64,000 nt of DNA from an uncultured Paracoccaceae bacterium (GTDB lineage: Bacteria > Pseudomonadota > Alphaproteobacteria > Rhodobacterales > Rhodobacteraceae), in NCBI GenBank assembly GCA_943787985.1, contig CALSOO010000005.1, forward strand, positions 372,001-436,000, written 5' to 3'. A program made the translations under genes and the position numbers. Below the pieces are notes generated by a model. That model worked only from the letters and a program-made list of their open reading frames with translations, ran no database searches and was not told the origin of the DNA. This document shows, piece after piece, positions 46,755 to 55,695 of the stretch (position 1 is its first letter; each line of letters starts with the position of its first letter).

Positions 46755-47012
46755 ATGAAACCCGTTGAACTTTATACTTCCCCGCTTTGTGGATTTTGCC
46801 ACGCGGCCAAACGCCTTTTGAATGAAAAGGGCGTCGCGTTTTCGGAGGTCGATGTGTTGGCCAATCCGGATCGCAAACCAGAAATGATCCAGCGCGCTGG
46901 TGGCGGACGCACCGTGCCGCAGATTTTCGTGGGCGATATGCACGTTGGCGGGTGTGATGATTTGTTTGCACTTGAGCGTGCTGGCAAGCTGGACGCGTTG
47001 CTCGCGGCCTGA
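46755..47012 (+). CDS. grxC: Glutaredoxin 3
   Basis: An 85-residue dithiol glutaredoxin. ATG 46755 with AAGGA at 7-base spacing is preferred over in-frame upstream ATG codons. The active site is CGFC at 12-15 (normally CPYC), so the second position is Gly. The TVPQIFV cis-Pro motif and GGCDDL glutathione-binding motif are intact. The stop overlaps the start of the nitrilase gene. Confidence 0.93.
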   Translation: MKPVELYTSPLCGFCHAAKRLLNEKGVAFSEVDVLANPDRKPEMIQRAGGGRTVPQIFVGDMHVGGCDDLFALERAGKLDALLAA

Positions 47013-47842
47013 TGAAAGGCGCGCTTTTACAACTCAACAGCTCGGATGATCCGGCGGATAATCTGGCAGTAATGTTGGAATATGTGGCCGAAGCCGCAGC
47101 GCAGGGCGCGACATTTGTTTTGACGCCTGAGGTGTCGAATTGCCTCAGCACCAGCCGCAAAATCCAGCGTTCTGTTTTGCAACCCGAAGCGAATGACGCG
47201 ACTCTGAAGGGCCTTCAGGGCGCAGCCAAGCGCCATGATATCTGGATTTTGATCGGGTCTTTGGCGGTTAAAACGTCTGATCCTGACGGGCGGTTTGCCA
47301 ATAGATCGTTTCTGATTTCTCCGGCTGGGGGCATTCAGGCGACCTACGACAAGATCCACATGTTTGATGTGGATGTCTCGGAAACAGAGACATGGCGTGA
47401 ATCGGACGGGTATCGGCCGGGGGAACAGGCGGTGGTCGCCCGTACCCCTTTTGCAAAGATAGGGATGGCGATTTGTTACGACATGCGGTTCCCGTTGCTT
47501 TCAAATGCTCTGGCGCAGGCGGGTGCTGAAATTTTGACCTATCCGTCCGCATTTACGCCAGTCACGGGTGCGGCACACTGGCACAGCTTGCTGCGTGCAC
47601 GTGCTATCGAGACGGGAAGTTTTGTGATGGCGCCAGCGCAAACAGGCACGCATGCCAGTCACTCGGGTAAATCCCGCAGCACCTATGGTCATTCTCTTGT
47701 GGTTTCGCCGTGGGGTGATGTTGTCCTTGATGCTGGTCAGGAGCCCGGTATTTATGTATTTGATTTCGATATGAAGGACGTTGCGCGTGCGCGCGACAGG
47801 GTTCCTGCCTTGTCTAATGCACGCAAGTTCAGCGGCCCATAA
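47012..47842 (+). CDS. Carbon-nitrogen hydrolase (nitrilase superfamily; Nit1-like)
   Basis: A 276-residue amidohydrolase. The catalytic triad is Glu40 (LTPEVSN), Lys114 (YDKIHMFDVDV) and Cys155 (ICYDMRFP). The HMFDVDVSE and CYDMRFP context matches the Nit1 group, which removes the amide from deaminated glutathione; this fits the glutaredoxin partner (ATGA overlap) but is inference. No signal peptide. Confidence 0.88.
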   Translation: MKGALLQLNSSDDPADNLAVMLEYVAEAAAQGATFVLTPEVSNCLSTSRKIQRSVLQPEANDATLKGLQGAAKRHDIWILIGSLAVKTSDPDGRFANRSFLISPAGGIQATYDKIHMFDVDVSETETWRESDGYRPGEQAVVARTPFAKIGMAICYDMRFPLLSNALAQAGAEILTYPSAFTPVTGAAHWHSLLRARAIETGSFVMAPAQTGTHASHSGKSRSTYGHSLVVSPWGDVVLDAGQEPGIYVFDFDMKDVARARDRVPALSNARKFSGP

Positions 47843-47855
47843 CGAAGCGTGAGCT

Positions 47856-48293
47856 ATGAGTACAGAAACAGAGTCACTGACCATTTCGCTGTTTGGCGAG
47901 ATTTTGGCAGCGGACCAGATTGTTCGCAACAGCCTGTCGCGGGTGCTGCCAAAAGGTATGGAGCTATCGCATTTTTCCGTTTTGAATCATCTGTCATGGC
48001 ACGAAGGTGAACGCTCGCCTGCGCAATTGGCCAAGACATTCAATGTCACGCGCGGTGCTATGACCAATACTTTGGCAAAATTGGAATGGGCGGGGTATAT
48101 TCACGTCCGCCCTGATTGGGACGATGCGCGGCGCAAAATGGTTGCACTTAGCCCCGCAGGGCGCAAAGCCCGTGATCTGGCACTGAGCGCGATGGGCCCT
48201 GTCGTAAACAAGGTTGTCGAAAATCTGGGCGAGCAGAGCGTGCGCGAAGCCTTGCCAATTCTGCGGGAACTGCGCAATCAACTCTCTAAATAG
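47856..48293 (+). CDS. MarR-family transcriptional regulator
   Basis: A 145-residue winged-helix protein. The DNA-binding region is SPAQLAKTFNVTRGAMTNTL (about 54-73) followed by the wing HVRPDWDDARRKMVALS. It is 13 bases after the nitrilase gene on the same strand, so it may belong to comF-grx-nit-marR. Its targets and ligand are unknown. It ends 2 bases from the convergent TPR-sulfotransferase. Confidence 0.92.
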   Translation: MSTETESLTISLFGEILAADQIVRNSLSRVLPKGMELSHFSVLNHLSWHEGERSPAQLAKTFNVTRGAMTNTLAKLEWAGYIHVRPDWDDARRKMVALSPAGRKARDLALSAMGPVVNKVVENLGEQSVREALPILRELRNQLSK

Positions 48294-48295
48294 TG

Positions 48296-50041
48296 TCAGA
48301 TGTCCGGCCAAAGGGTGCGGTCCAGCGCGGCAATAAAGGGTTCAAGCAGGTCGCCGTGCTTGTCCCAGACCCCAAGCGATTTTTTATGCGGTGCTTTGCG
48401 CACTTGCGTGATGGAGGACGTGCGCACCTGCGTTGTGTTCTGTTCGGGGTGCATCATCGCGGCGTCCCACGTCAAATCGCAAAAATCTGCGAGAGCCTTT
48501 GAGGTGCTTTCGATGTCTTGTACCAGATCCCTGTAGTGAATGTGCAGAATGCGATCCGGAAAAACCATGCTCCAATGCACCATGTAACGTTGATAGGTGT
48601 TGGCCGCATGCGCCATCCAATCCATTCGCGAGGCGTAATTGTAGGCGCTTCCCCCTAGGAAATGCCGCTTCCACATGGAGACCGCCACCTCCCTTGGATC
48701 GCGTTGCACATGGACAAACTTTGCGGTTGGAAAGGCTTCGGCCAGAAATCCGACAAACAAGTAGTGTGAGGGCATTTTGTCCACAAAACTGCGGTACCCT
48801 GTCGCCGGATGGGGCATTTCGCTACGATAGATACGGGCCAAGTCCGCTGGTGACGCAGGGGTTTTGGCCAGTGCGGATTGGTCGATGAATGTTTCAATCT
48901 CGACCTCACCCAAACCCACCACATCGGGATGTGCGGATATGACCATTTCGGTCAAAGTGGTCCCGGAGCGCGGCTGCCCAATCACGAAAACTGGTGTTGG
49001 TGATTGGGTGTCCCCACCCGTTCGCAAAACGTAAGGTTGCGCAAAAGCAGACAGTGTTTTGCCCAATTGGGCGTCAATCTTGGCAGACTCATAGGGCGAT
49101 AGTTTTGCTTGCAGGTCATTGGAGCGCTGATAGACGGGTGCCGCTTTGGCCCAATCTCCTTTGGCATTGAGCAAGTTCGCCAAAGCCAAAGTGCCCAGAA
49201 CCTCGTCTTGGGTGTTTCGTTTTGCAGATCGCAACGCGGTGTTCACATGCGCTTCCAAAGCGGGGCGGTCCTGTTCGGACGTGAGTTCAACCAGTTGATT
49301 GATCGCGGCCCAATTGTCAGGCTGTAGTTTGAGGACATCGTGGTAGCGCGCCTTTGCTTGCTCAAAGTCACCCTTTTGCTCAAGAGCGATGGCCAGTTGC
49401 TCTGTTGCGATCACATCGCTTGTGTTCAGCACGATGCAGGCCTCAAACGCTTTGATTGCGTTGTCATGATCGTGTAATTCTTGATGGCATAAACCGATGT
49501 TGGACATGGTTTCCGGTGTGTTCGGGGCCAGTGCATTGGCGCTTTCAAAGTCGACCAAAGCGTCTTTGAACTCTTTTTTCTCAAACCGTGCCAGCGCGCG
49601 AATGGCGAATGCACGCTCCATAGCCGGCGCATGCTCCAAGGCTTTGGTGGCGTCTTGAATGGCGAGGTCAAAGTCGGCGCCATCAATGGCGATCGCCGCA
49701 GAAAGATAGTGCAACTCGGCCCGCTCTGGCGTGTCAGCGTGCCATTCAGTGACCCGTTGTCGGGCAATGTCGGGCCGACCGGCATGAACCAAGGCCAGCC
49801 CCAAGCTTACTTTGACGTCCATTGCTTGCGGTGTGAGCTTTAGCAGTTCCATATAGGATTTTGCGGCAGATGCGTGCGCGCCCGCTTGCGTGGCGGCCAC
49901 ACCTGCGAGTTTTAACAGCTCGACGTCCTTCGGGAACTTTTTCAAAGCAGCCAGTGCAGCCTTTGTTGCAGCGTCGGCTTTGCCGGATTGAAGTTTTTTC
50001 AACGCGTTCTGCAAGGCGCGCTGGTGGTGTGGGTTCTTCAT
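48296..50041 (-). CDS. TPR-repeat sulfotransferase
   Basis: A 581-residue protein with about nine TPR repeats (about 5-290) and a C-terminal sulfotransferase domain. The PAPS-binding loop is GQPRSGTTL at about 353-361, followed by HPDVVGLGEVE and the 3'-phosphate region KFVHVQRDPREVAVSMW. TPR-sulfotransferases of this type are frequent in alphaproteobacteria and resemble tyrosylprotein sulfotransferases; acceptors are unknown. No signal peptide is seen. It is the next gene after ubiG on the same strand, 35 bases away. Confidence 0.9.
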   Translation of the reverse strand: MKNPHHQRALQNALKKLQSGKADAATKAALAALKKFPKDVELLKLAGVAATQAGAHASAAKSYMELLKLTPQAMDVKVSLGLALVHAGRPDIARQRVTEWHADTPERAELHYLSAAIAIDGADFDLAIQDATKALEHAPAMERAFAIRALARFEKKEFKDALVDFESANALAPNTPETMSNIGLCHQELHDHDNAIKAFEACIVLNTSDVIATEQLAIALEQKGDFEQAKARYHDVLKLQPDNWAAINQLVELTSEQDRPALEAHVNTALRSAKRNTQDEVLGTLALANLLNAKGDWAKAAPVYQRSNDLQAKLSPYESAKIDAQLGKTLSAFAQPYVLRTGGDTQSPTPVFVIGQPRSGTTLTEMVISAHPDVVGLGEVEIETFIDQSALAKTPASPADLARIYRSEMPHPATGYRSFVDKMPSHYLFVGFLAEAFPTAKFVHVQRDPREVAVSMWKRHFLGGSAYNYASRMDWMAHAANTYQRYMVHWSMVFPDRILHIHYRDLVQDIESTSKALADFCDLTWDAAMMHPEQNTTQVRTSSITQVRKAPHKKSLGVWDKHGDLLEPFIAALDRTLWPDI

Positions 50042-50076
50042 CGGACTGTTCTCGCGGTGACGGGTGTTGTGTGACT

Positions 50077-50823
50077 TTACGCTGGCTTCAGGCTTGCAGT
50101 CACGTAGTTAACGCTCAGGTCGCGGTCAGACAAACGCCACCCCCACGTGAGCGGATTAAACACAAACCCCTGGCGGTCCACTGGCGTCATGCCGGATTGA
50201 CCCAAAAGTTCGAACAGCTCGTCAGGGGTGATGAACTTGGACCACTCATGCGTGCCTTTGGGCAGCCAGCGCATCACGTGTTCTGCCCCGATGATCGCAA
50301 AAACAAAGGATTTCGGGTTTCTGTTCAGAGTAGAGCACACTTGAATTCCGCCCGGCTTCAAAAGCTGCTGGCACGCGGTGAGGTAAGCCAACGGATCGGC
50401 GACATGTTCCACCACTTCCATGTTCAAAACAGCGTCGAACTGTTCGCCAGCGGCCGCCATGTCTTCCGCAGTCGTAAAGCGGTAATCGATCTCTAATCCC
50501 GACTGGATTGCATGGGCTTGGGCCACCGGAATGTTACGTTCTGCTGCATCAACGCCCACCACCTCTGCGCCAAGGCGCGCCATAGGTTCTGCCAGCAAAC
50601 CGCCACCGCACCCGATGTCGAGAATGCGCAATCCCTCAAAAGGGCGCTCTTGGGTTAAATCGCGATCATATTCGCCCGCGATTTGCGACGTGATATAGTC
50701 CAACCGGCACGGGTTGAGCATGTGAAGAGGTTTGAATTTTCCGTTCGGATCCCACCATTCAGCGGCCATCGCTTCAAATTTTGCGATCTCGGAAGGGTCC
50801 ACGGTGCTTTGATGCGCTTGCAT
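50077..50823 (-). CDS. ubiG: Ubiquinone biosynthesis O-methyltransferase UbiG
   Basis: Carries out both O-methylations in ubiquinone synthesis. ATG 50823 is chosen because GGAG lies 6 bases upstream, inside a possible earlier ATG at 50835; the protein then has 248 residues. It has [19 protein letters not shown], the diagnostic N-terminal segment, then motif [14 protein letters not shown] and [14 protein letters not shown]-dependent, peripheral to the membrane. Divergent from the iminopeptidase gene. Confidence 0.96.
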   Translation of the reverse strand: MQAHQSTVDPSEIAKFEAMAAEWWDPNGKFKPLHMLNPCRLDYITSQIAGEYDRDLTQERPFEGLRILDIGCGGGLLAEPMARLGAEVVGVDAAERNIPVAQAHAIQSGLEIDYRFTTAEDMAAAGEQFDAVLNMEVVEHVADPLAYLTACQQLLKPGGIQVCSTLNRNPKSFVFAIIGAEHVMRWLPKGTHEWSKFITPDELFELLGQSGMTPVDRQGFVFNPLTWGWRLSDRDLSVNYVTASLKPA

Positions 50824-50869
50824 TCTGATCTCCATGTGATCTTGTAGCTTTGGGACCTATATAGAGCTG

Positions 50870-51844
50870 ATGATGGACAAGCACACGGATCAAAAGCGCG
50901 CAGTGCAATATCTGTATCCGCCGATCGACCCATTCGATCAGCGCATGATGGATGTAGGGCAAGGCCACCGTATTTATATGGAGCAATGCGGCAATCCTGA
51001 CGGGATTCCTGTTGTTGTTTTGCATGGCGGGCCAGGGGGCGGATGCAGTCCGGCGATGCGGCGGTACTTTGATCCTGCCGTCTATCGGGTGATTCTTTTT
51101 GATCAGCGTGGTTGTGGGCGGTCGCGGCCTCACGCGGCGGTGAAGAATAACACGACATGGCATTTGGTGGATGATATCGAAGCTATTCGTGACGCCCTCG
51201 AGATAGACACATGGATTGTGTTCGGCGGAAGCTGGGGCGCCACGTTGTCATTGATCTATGCCCAAACCCATCCGGATCACGTGTCGCAATTGGTGTTGCG
51301 CGGTGTGTTTTTGATGACCCAATCAGAGCTGGATTGGTTCTACGGTGGTGGGGCTGGAAAATTCTGGCCAGAGGTTTGGGCGCGTTTCGAGCAGTTGATC
51401 CCTGAAGGTGAGCGCGACGATTTGATTGCCGCCTATCACCGTCGATTGTTTTCTGGCGATATGCCGCTTGAGACCCGCTATGCGCGGGCGTGGTCCGCTT
51501 GGGAAAATGCTTTGGCGTCCATTCATTCCAATGGGAACGGCGGCGAAGCCCCCGGCGAATATGCCCGCGCTTTTGCCCGCCTGGAGAATCACTATTTCAT
51601 CAATGCGGGATTTTTGGAATTTGATGGGCAGATTTTGGCACATATGGACCGTATCGCTCATATTCCGGGTGTGATCGTGCAAGGGCGTTACGACATGATT
51701 TGCCCGCCTGAATCCGCCTATTCAATCGCCAATGTCTGGCCTGCCTGTGACCTCAAAATGGTGACCAACGCGGGTCATGCGCTGTCCGAACCGGGGATCA
51801 GTGCGGAATTGGTGCGCGCGATGGATCGGATTGCTGCCCAATGA
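50870..51844 (+). CDS. pip: Proline iminopeptidase
   Basis: Alpha/beta-hydrolase that removes N-terminal proline from peptides. The 324-residue length is normal for the S33 Pip group. The oxyanion motif HGGPGGG is at 52-58, DQRGCGRS at 78-85, and the nucleophile Ser121 lies in GGSWGAT. The catalytic His is in NAGHALSEPG near the C-terminus. Two adjacent ATG codons can start it. It overlaps the next gene by 4 bases. Confidence 0.95.
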   Translation: MMDKHTDQKRAVQYLYPPIDPFDQRMMDVGQGHRIYMEQCGNPDGIPVVVLHGGPGGGCSPAMRRYFDPAVYRVILFDQRGCGRSRPHAAVKNNTTWHLVDDIEAIRDALEIDTWIVFGGSWGATLSLIYAQTHPDHVSQLVLRGVFLMTQSELDWFYGGGAGKFWPEVWARFEQLIPEGERDDLIAAYHRRLFSGDMPLETRYARAWSAWENALASIHSNGNGGEAPGEYARAFARLENHYFINAGFLEFDGQILAHMDRIAHIPGVIVQGRYDMICPPESAYSIANVWPACDLKMVTNAGHALSEPGISAELVRAMDRIAAQ

Positions 51845-52701
51845 CCCGTTTTGATCGCCGTCTTTTATTCACCTCCGGTGCTGCTGCTGCTTTGTTGGCC
51901 GCAACGGGTGTGAGCGCTGGGCCTTTCCCGCAAAAAGGCGGGCGCTTAAAGGTTGCGCTGTCTGGCGCGACGCGGACGGATCAGTGGGATACCCCGTATG
52001 GCATGTTCATGCAGGTTGCCCGCGGTGCGGTTTTTGAAACGCTCACGGAAATTCAGGCAGACGGGACGTTGCGAGGCGATCTTGCACAGGGATGGTCCTC
52101 TGCCGATGGAGGGCGCACTTGGGTGTTCGAGCTTGCTCAAGATGTGGTGTTTCACGACGGGTCGCCTTTTGAAGCACAAGATGTGGTGGCTACACTGAGC
52201 GAGCACAACGGCCTTGGGCTGGTCTCGGCCAAAGCAAACAAGCGTCTGTCGGTGCGGGTGACGTTGGAAACACCAAATTCCAGCCTGCCGTTCTTGTTGG
52301 CTGATCCACAGTTTGCGATCCTGCCAGCAGCCGCAGAAAAACGTGCTGCCGGTGTTGGGACTGGGTTGTACCGTGTGCATAAATTTGACGCTGGACGGCA
52401 GTTTTTGGGGCAACGGGTCTCGGCTCATCGCAAAGACGGGCGTGAGGGGTGGTTCGATGAAATTGAACTGGTTTCCATCCCGTCCGAGGCTGTGCGCGCC
52501 GAAGCGCTTCGGGACGGATTTGTGGATGTGGCGGATGTCGCAGCGCTTGATGCATACACCGACCCAAGCGAATTCCAACTCTTGCCCTCAGAACGGGATA
52601 CGCAGCATGTTGTGCACCGCTCGGTCGGTTTGCCTGTTGCGCTGGGCACCGCGTGGCCGCTGGACAATTTTGCAATGGCACGCCGTTGGTGGAAGACCTG
52701 A
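51841..52701 (+). CDS. Short solute-binding protein of the SBP_bac_5 (peptide/nickel) family
   Basis: A 286-residue protein with a leader RFDRRLLFTSGAAAALL that is Tat- or Sec-type and cleaves near SAGPF. The mature part matches the first lobe of oligopeptide-binding proteins: LTEIQADGTLRGDLAQGWSS, GRTWVFELAQDVVFHDGSPF and the FEAQDVVATL segment. Full family members have about 500 residues, so the C-terminal lobe is mostly missing. No frameshift explains this, and no ABC permease is next to it. It could be a scavenging or sensing relic. It ends 140 bases before rimP. Confidence 0.75.
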   Translation: MTRFDRRLLFTSGAAAALLAATGVSAGPFPQKGGRLKVALSGATRTDQWDTPYGMFMQVARGAVFETLTEIQADGTLRGDLAQGWSSADGGRTWVFELAQDVVFHDGSPFEAQDVVATLSEHNGLGLVSAKANKRLSVRVTLETPNSSLPFLLADPQFAILPAAAEKRAAGVGTGLYRVHKFDAGRQFLGQRVSAHRKDGREGWFDEIELVSIPSEAVRAEALRDGFVDVADVAALDAYTDPSEFQLLPSERDTQHVVHRSVGLPVALGTAWPLDNFAMARRWWKT

Positions 52702-52793
52702 CACAACAGGGGTTGTAGACTCACCCCATCCACCGTATATGACTTTCAACAGCGGCGCGCTGGGGTCCAAACCCAACGCCCACCGGACACGTC

Positions 52794-52817
52794 AACGGGC
52801 CGCGCGCCCGTTTTTTT
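52794..52817 (+). terminator. Intrinsic terminator in front of rimP
   Basis: AACGGGC and GCCCGTT form a stem with loop CGCGC and a run of seven T residues. It separates the pip/solute-binding unit from the rimP-infB operon. Confidence 0.85.
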
Positions 52818-52842
52818 GTGCCTGATCCTAATGTGGAATTCT

Positions 52843-53418
52843 ATGAACGACCTGATCGCAAAAGCAGCCATTGATCGCCGTCTGGCAGAGATCGTCACCC
52901 CAGTTATCGAGGACATGGGGTACGAACTCGTGCGTATCCGTCTGATGTCTGGCAAGTCCACGATCTTGCAGGTCATGGCGGACAAACCCGAAGGCGGCAT
53001 CGAAGTAGATGACTGCGCCAAAATCAGCCAGGCTATTGGCGCGACTTTGGATGTCGAAGATCCTATTCTTGATGAATATGCGTTGGAAGTGTCGAGCCCC
53101 GGCATCGACCGTCCTTTGACCCGCCTCAAAGACTTTGACATGTTCGAGGGCTATGAAGCCAAGATTGAAACCGACGAACTGATCGACGGACGCCGCCGTT
53201 TCAAGGGCGAGTTGGCGGGTGTTGAGGGCAACGAAGTGTTGATCAACATCGAAGAAGGCACTGTTGGTCTGCAGTTCGACTGGCTCTCTGATGCCAAGCT
53301 GGTGCTGACCGATGAGCTGATTTCCGAAATGCTACGCCAGCGCAAGGCCGCTGGTTTGATAAACGAAGACGAGTTTGATGAGATCCAGACCGAAGAGTCT
53401 GATGAGGAGAACACCTGA
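52843..53418 (+). CDS. rimP: Ribosome maturation factor RimP
   Basis: Helps assemble the 30S subunit. ATG 52843 gives 191 residues; ATG codons further upstream lie in the terminator region. Family features are [33 protein letters not shown] and the [19 protein letters not shown] core. An acidic C-terminal tail ([12 protein letters not shown]) is typical of alphaproteobacterial RimP. It overlaps nusA by 1 base, the usual first pair of the rimP-nusA-infB operon. Confidence 0.95.
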   Translation: MNDLIAKAAIDRRLAEIVTPVIEDMGYELVRIRLMSGKSTILQVMADKPEGGIEVDDCAKISQAIGATLDVEDPILDEYALEVSSPGIDRPLTRLKDFDMFEGYEAKIETDELIDGRRRFKGELAGVEGNEVLINIEEGTVGLQFDWLSDAKLVLTDELISEMLRQRKAAGLINEDEFDEIQTEESDEENT

Positions 53419-55041
53419 TGGCCATTACATCTGCGAACCAGCTTGAGTTGCTGCAAACTGCCGAGGCGGTTGCCCGCGAAAAAATGATCGACCCTGTGTT
53501 GGTCATTGAAGCGATGGAAGAATCCCTCGCCCGCGCTGCAAAATCCCGTTACGGCGCGGAAATGGACATTCGTGTCGCCATCGACCGCAAAACAGGTCGC
53601 GCCACGTTCACCCGTGTACGCACTGTCGTGGCTGATGATGAGTTGGAAAACTACCAGTCCGAATTCACGGTAGACCAAGCCAAGCAATACATGGCTGATC
53701 CCGAGATCGGTCAAGCAGTACATCGAAGAAGTCCCACCTGTCGAAATGGGCCGCATTGCCGCACAATCCGCCAAGCAGGTGATCTTGCAAAAGGTCCGCG
53801 AAGCCGAGCGCGACAAGCAGTTCGAAGAATTCAAAGACCGCATTGGCTCTATCATCAACTGTCAGGTCAAGCGCGAAGAGTACGGCAACGTCATTGTTGA
53901 CATGAACCCGGGCGAAGGCGTTCTGCGTCGCAACGAGAAAATCGGCCGCGAAAGCTATCGCCCGAATGACCGTATCCGTGTGTACATCAAAGACGTGCGT
54001 CGCGAACAGCGCGGTCCACAGATTTTCCTGTCTCGCACGGCGCCAGAATTCATGGCCGAGTTGTTCAAGATGGAAGTGCCGGAAATCTACGACGGCATTA
54101 TCGAGATCAAAGCCGTCGCCCGTGACCCCGGTTCGCGTGCCAAGATTGCTGTTATTTCTTATGACAACTCTATCGACCCTGTTGGTGCCTGTGTTGGTAT
54201 GCGTGGCTCCCGCGTGCAGGCCGTTGTGAACGAGCTTCAGGGTGAAAAGATCGACATCATCCCTTGGAATGACGATCAGCCCACGTTCCTCGTCAACGCA
54301 TTGCAGCCTGCCGAAGTATCCAAAGTTGTTCTGGATGAAGAAGCTGGCAAAATTGAAGTTGTGGTTCCAGAGGAACAGCTTTCCTTGGCGATTGGCCGTC
54401 GTGGTCAAAACGTCCGTTTGGCGTCCCAGTTGACCGGTCTTGATATCGACATCATGACCGAAGAAGAAGAAAGCAAGCGTCGTCAGGCAGAATTCGAACT
54501 GCGCACCAAGCTGTTTATGGACAATCTGGACCTCGACGAATTCTTTGCGCAGCTTCTGGTCTCTGAAGGGTTCACCAACCTTGAAGAAGTCGCTTACGTT
54601 GAATTGGACGAATTGCTGGTTATCGACGGCGTTGATGAAGGCACAGCTCAAGAACTGCAGGCCCGTGCCCGCGATGTGATTGAAGCTGCGAACAAAGCAG
54701 CTCTTGAGGCGGCCCGTGCGTTGGGCGTCGAGGACAGCTTGGTTGAGTTTGAAGGTCTGACACCACAGATGTTGGAGGCCTTGGCCAAAGATGATGTGAA
54801 AACACTTGAAGATTTTGCAACCTGTGCGGATTGGGAATTGGCGGGTGGTTGGACCACAGTCAAAGGCGAGCGCGTCAAAGATGACGGTGTTCTTGAGGTC
54901 CATGGTATCGACCTTGCCGAAGCGCAGAACATGATCATGACGGCCCGTGTATTGTTGGGTTGGGTTGATCCCACTGAGTTGAAAGCCGAAGGCGAAGACG
55001 TAGATGGTGAAGATGCAGCAGCAGAGGAAGACGAGGCCTGA
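53418..55041 (+). CDS. nusA: Transcription elongation/termination factor NusA (one frameshift)
   Basis: RNA polymerase-binding factor with S1 and KH domains. The first frame runs from ATG 53418 ([19 protein letters not shown]) to KQYMADPEIG. At about 53709-53710 one extra T makes the frame stop at 53900; the true frame continues as KQYIEEVPPVEMGRIAAQSA and runs to 55041. Downstream are the S1 region, KH1/KH2 (GACVGMRGSRVQAVVNEL, LAIGRRGQNVRLASQLTGLD) and two acidic C-terminal repeats. Total about 540 residues. NusA is generally essential, so the shift is likely a sequencing error. Confidence 0.93.
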
Positions 55042-55062
55042 TCGCAGGCCTCGGGTCTCCTG

Positions 55063-55659
55063 ATGGGTCGCGGTGGCGCCTCCAAGGATCGCGGTGACGA
55101 TCCAGAACGCAAGTGCATTGCCACGGGCGAAGTGCAGCCGAAGTATGGGCTGATCCGCTTTGTTGTGGGGCCAGAAGATACGATTTATCCGGATGTTACG
55201 GGTAAATTGCCGGGCCGCGGCATTTATGTCTCGGCTGATCGTGAGGCGCTGGAACAAGCGGTTAAGAAAAAGCTCTTTTCTCGCGGCGCCAAGCAACAAG
55301 TAAAGATCCCTGATGATCTGGTTGATGAGGTCGAGCGACAAATGTCGCGCCGCGTTGTTGATTTGATCGCCATGTCGCGCAAAGCCGGATCGGCTGTTGC
55401 AGGCTATGAAAAGGTCAAGGCGTGGCTGCAATCCGAAGAGGCCTTGGTTTTGATCCAAGCCTCTGATGGGTCAGGGCGCGGTAAGTCAAAATTAAGCACG
55501 CCACACTACGGCAGCTATATTGGTTGGCTCACTGCGGATGAATTGGGTTTGGCATTTGGGCGTCAAACTGTGATACATGGTGCGCTCTCCTCTGGTGGAC
55601 TCACCAAACGTGTTGTAGAGGAAGCCCAAAGACTTAGGGGCGTGAGAGCGCAAGGTTAG
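55063..55659 (+). CDS. YlxR/L7Ae-type RNA-binding protein
   Basis: A 198-residue fusion of a YlxR (DUF448) domain (about 12-90, with RKCIATGE and GRGIYVSADREAL) and an L7Ae-like RNA-binding domain (about 95-190). Members of this operon family bind RNA or nucleoid components; in several bacteria YlxR modulates RNase P. It lies between nusA and infB as usual, 21 bases after nusA. Confidence 0.88.
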   Translation: MGRGGASKDRGDDPERKCIATGEVQPKYGLIRFVVGPEDTIYPDVTGKLPGRGIYVSADREALEQAVKKKLFSRGAKQQVKIPDDLVDEVERQMSRRVVDLIAMSRKAGSAVAGYEKVKAWLQSEEALVLIQASDGSGRGKSKLSTPHYGSYIGWLTADELGLAFGRQTVIHGALSSGGLTKRVVEEAQRLRGVRAQG

Positions 55660-55695
55660 ATGACATAGGGTCATCTGAAAGGATAGACGAGCTTT

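Noticed and set aside
53665..55458. 597-residue open frame antisense to nusA/ylxR
   Set aside because: Shadow of the coding strand with no family features.
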